Shown: positions 62,736 to 64,000 of the stretch, in pieces | Layout of the letters: each line of letters opens with the position of its first letter | Position numbering within the stretch: the first letter of the stretch is position 1 | NCBI RefSeq assembly: GCF_030651915.1 | Contig: NZ_JAUSBV010000008.1 | Location: forward strand, 372,001-436,000 | DNA length: 64,000 nt | Direction: 5' to 3' | Source of the DNA: Parvibaculum sp. | GTDB lineage: Bacteria > Pseudomonadota > Alphaproteobacteria > Parvibaculales > Parvibaculaceae | Made by a program: the position numbers and the translations under genes | The notes under the pieces: model-generated | The model's database searches: none | What the model saw: only the letters and a program-made list of their open reading frames with translations | Told to the model about the DNA's origin: nothing

Positions 62736-63344
62736 TCACGCCGCCGCGCCGGCCCCGCGTTCACGCCGGCCGAGGCCGTGCAGCCGTTCGATAAACGCTT
62801 CGCCACGTCGCAACCTGCGATCAAGATCGGCCATCGTCTGGGCCTGATCGTCGTCATCTTCAAGCCAGACCCGGAACACGGCACCCCAGACCAACGCAAG
62901 CCCCCGCACACGCAAGGCACCCCCCAGGCCTGAACTGTCGATATCGGCCGCTTCAAGCATCCAGCCCAATGATTGCAGCATCGGCCGCATCAGGCCCGCA
63001 GCCGCCACCGGATCACGCCCAATATCCCGGGCTATCCGCTTCAGCGCCGGTTTGTAGGCTGTGAGCGCATCGAAGCGCATCATCAGCACATCGAACAACC
63101 TGTCCCGTGCTGCCTCGCCCGCGAGATCTTCCTCCGACGCCAATTGCAGCACTTCGGCATCAATGCGCCGGCTGAAAGCGGCGAGAATCTCGCCCTTCGA
63201 GCCAAATATCCCGTAAAGCGCCGGCAGGCCGACGCGCGCCGATTTGGCAATCTCGGCCAGCGACAGACCCGTCCAGCCGCGCGACGCCGCAAGCTTGAAT
63301 GCGGCATCGATGATCTTCTCCTCGGGATCGCGTTTGGCGGCCAT
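62736..63344 (-). CDS. TetR family regulator
   Basis: This protein of about 202 residues has an N-terminal helix-turn-helix at 20-45 (L-S-L-A-E-I-A-K-S-A-R-V-G-L-P-A-L-Y-G-I-F-G-S-K) and a helical ligand domain. A Pro in the recognition helix is slightly unusual. The ATG at 63344 follows AGGGAAC. It is convergent with the SnoaL-like gene. Its targets are unknown. Confidence 0.88.
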   Translation of the reverse strand: MAAKRDPEEKIIDAAFKLAASRGWTGLSLAEIAKSARVGLPALYGIFGSKGEILAAFSRRIDAEVLQLASEEDLAGEAARDRLFDVLMMRFDALTAYKPALKRIARDIGRDPVAAAGLMRPMLQSLGWMLEAADIDSSGLGGALRVRGLALVWGAVFRVWLEDDDDQAQTMADLDRRLRRGEAFIERLHGLGRRERGAGAAA

Positions 63345-63422
63345 TTCGTCGTTCCCTGGAAACACAAGGTGATGTGAAACGAAGATAGGGCGTCGTGCCA
63401 CGCTTGACGAGACGGCAAAGGC

Positions 63423-64000
63423 CTATTTGCCGAGGGCACGCGCCCGGTCGCGCGCCGCGAGCGCCGCGCGCCGCAGAAGCGGCGACAAACCGCCCTCGCC
63501 CATCAGGACGTCAAGCGCGGCGGCCGTCGTGCCACCCGGCGAGGTCACATTGGCCCGAAGTTGGGACGCCGCCTCCGGCGAACGACGCAGCATTTCGCCG
63601 GAGCCGCTCACCGTTTCGCGCGCCAGCTTCATCGCCATCGCCGGTTCGAGGCCCAGCGCCTCCCCCGCCGCCGCAAGGCATTCGACCATGTAGAACACAT
63701 AGGCCGGGCCGCTGCCGGAAATCGCCGTCACGGCGTCGATATGCGCTTCGCTCTCGACCCAACCAACTTCACCAACTGCGGCGAGAAGCTGTTGTGCCAT
63801 CTCCCTCTGTGCCGGTGTCGCCCGCTCGTTGGCGCAGGCGATGGTGATACCGCGTCCGATTGCGGCGGGCGTATTGGGCATTGCGCGCACCGCATGCACC
63901 TCGGCACCAAGCAGTTCCTTGAGCCGGTGGAGGCCGGTACCCGCGGCAATCGAGATAAACAGCGTTTCGGGATGCACGAGAAGTGAAAGCGCAGGCAGCA
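63423..64000 (-). CDS. proC: Pyrroline-5-carboxylate reductase, C-terminal part (5' end outside window)
   Basis: The frame is open to the window edge, so the N-terminal Rossmann domain is missing. The remaining 190 or so residues have L-P-A-L-S-L-L-V-H-P-E-T, V-R-A-M-P-N-T-P-A, and the dimerisation domain with A-I-S-G-S-G-P-A-Y-V-F and N-V-T-S-P-G-G-T-T-A-A-A-L. It makes proline from pyrroline-5-carboxylate using NAD(P)H. No neighbouring proline gene is present. Confidence 0.93.
   Translation of the reverse strand, partial: LPALSLLVHPETLFISIAAGTGLHRLKELLGAEVHAVRAMPNTPAAIGRGITIACANERATPAQREMAQQLLAAVGEVGWVESEAHIDAVTAISGSGPAYVFYMVECLAAAGEALGLEPAMAMKLARETVSGSGEMLRRSPEAASQLRANVTSPGGTTAAALDVLMGEGGLSPLLRRAALAARDRARALGK

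Overview
The window is a dense, GC-rich stretch of chromosome from an alphaproteobacterium, most likely of the Hyphomicrobiales/Parvibaculaceae type. This is inferred from gene content and order: mlaA-mlaC, an alphaproteobacterial DnaG that has lost zinc ligands, dnaG-rpoD next to yqeY and carAB, and folM-like/folB followed by uvrC-pgsA-moaD-moaE. Nearly all of it is ordinary housekeeping sequence with short accessory insertions. I see no prophage, insertion sequence, CRISPR array or rRNA. One tRNA gene is present.

Layout. 1-1050: end of mlaA and mlaC (outer-membrane lipid asymmetry) with a terminator. 1080-1380: a repeat-rich non-coding segment before an MFS transporter. 2847-4030: a PAS_5 protein and a cluster of dispersed intergenic repeats. 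4031-8922: hybrid histidine kinase, EttA, a DUF389 membrane protein, a gene remnant and tRNA-Ile2, all on the minus strand. 9099-12998: a SIMPL protein, a SnoaL-like/TetR pair with a candidate operator, an ArsM-like methyltransferase, a structured non-coding segment and two small proteins. 13426-19008: rpoD, dnaG and yqeY on the minus strand, with a brnTA toxin-antitoxin module inserted between dnaG and yqeY. 19227-24494: carA, carB, greA. 24502-29844: an Lrp regulator, an ELM1-type protein, a TPR protein, a peroxiredoxin and thioredoxin reductase. 30006-34360: sulfotransferase, HAD phosphatase, Dps, M48 peptidase and aspartate aminotransferase.

34440-38490 is a divergent locus. A MocR regulator plus a GST face an operon with two FMN-binding split-barrel proteins, a DUF1272 protein and a membrane protein; a direct repeat lies between them. 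38635-41498 encodes a Gram-negative sortase and its VIT/VWA substrate. 41680-42943 holds two tandem paralogous TetR regulators. 42950-49837 mixes a methyltransferase, small membrane proteins, uvrB, an Mrr_N-like winged-helix protein, a GFA-like protein and a secreted protein with 11-residue repeats. 49912-58341 holds a BioF2-type acetyltransferase, a cupin, a Ca/Na antiporter, folM-like/folB, uvrC, pgsA, moaD, moaE and a thioesterase. 58392-64000 holds ilvE, a MarR/two-component locus bounded by two matching 21-bp operators, a SnoaL-like protein, a TetR regulator and the 3' part of proC.

The most interesting items are the sortase/substrate pair, the matching inverted repeats around the MarR-kinase-SnoaL locus, the iteron-like array at 1081-1178, the brnTA insertion with its 28-bp palindrome in the dnaG upstream region, the truncated SRPBCC gene abutting tRNA-Ile2, the GNRA-hairpin RNA candidate near 12300, and the hendecad-repeat protein.
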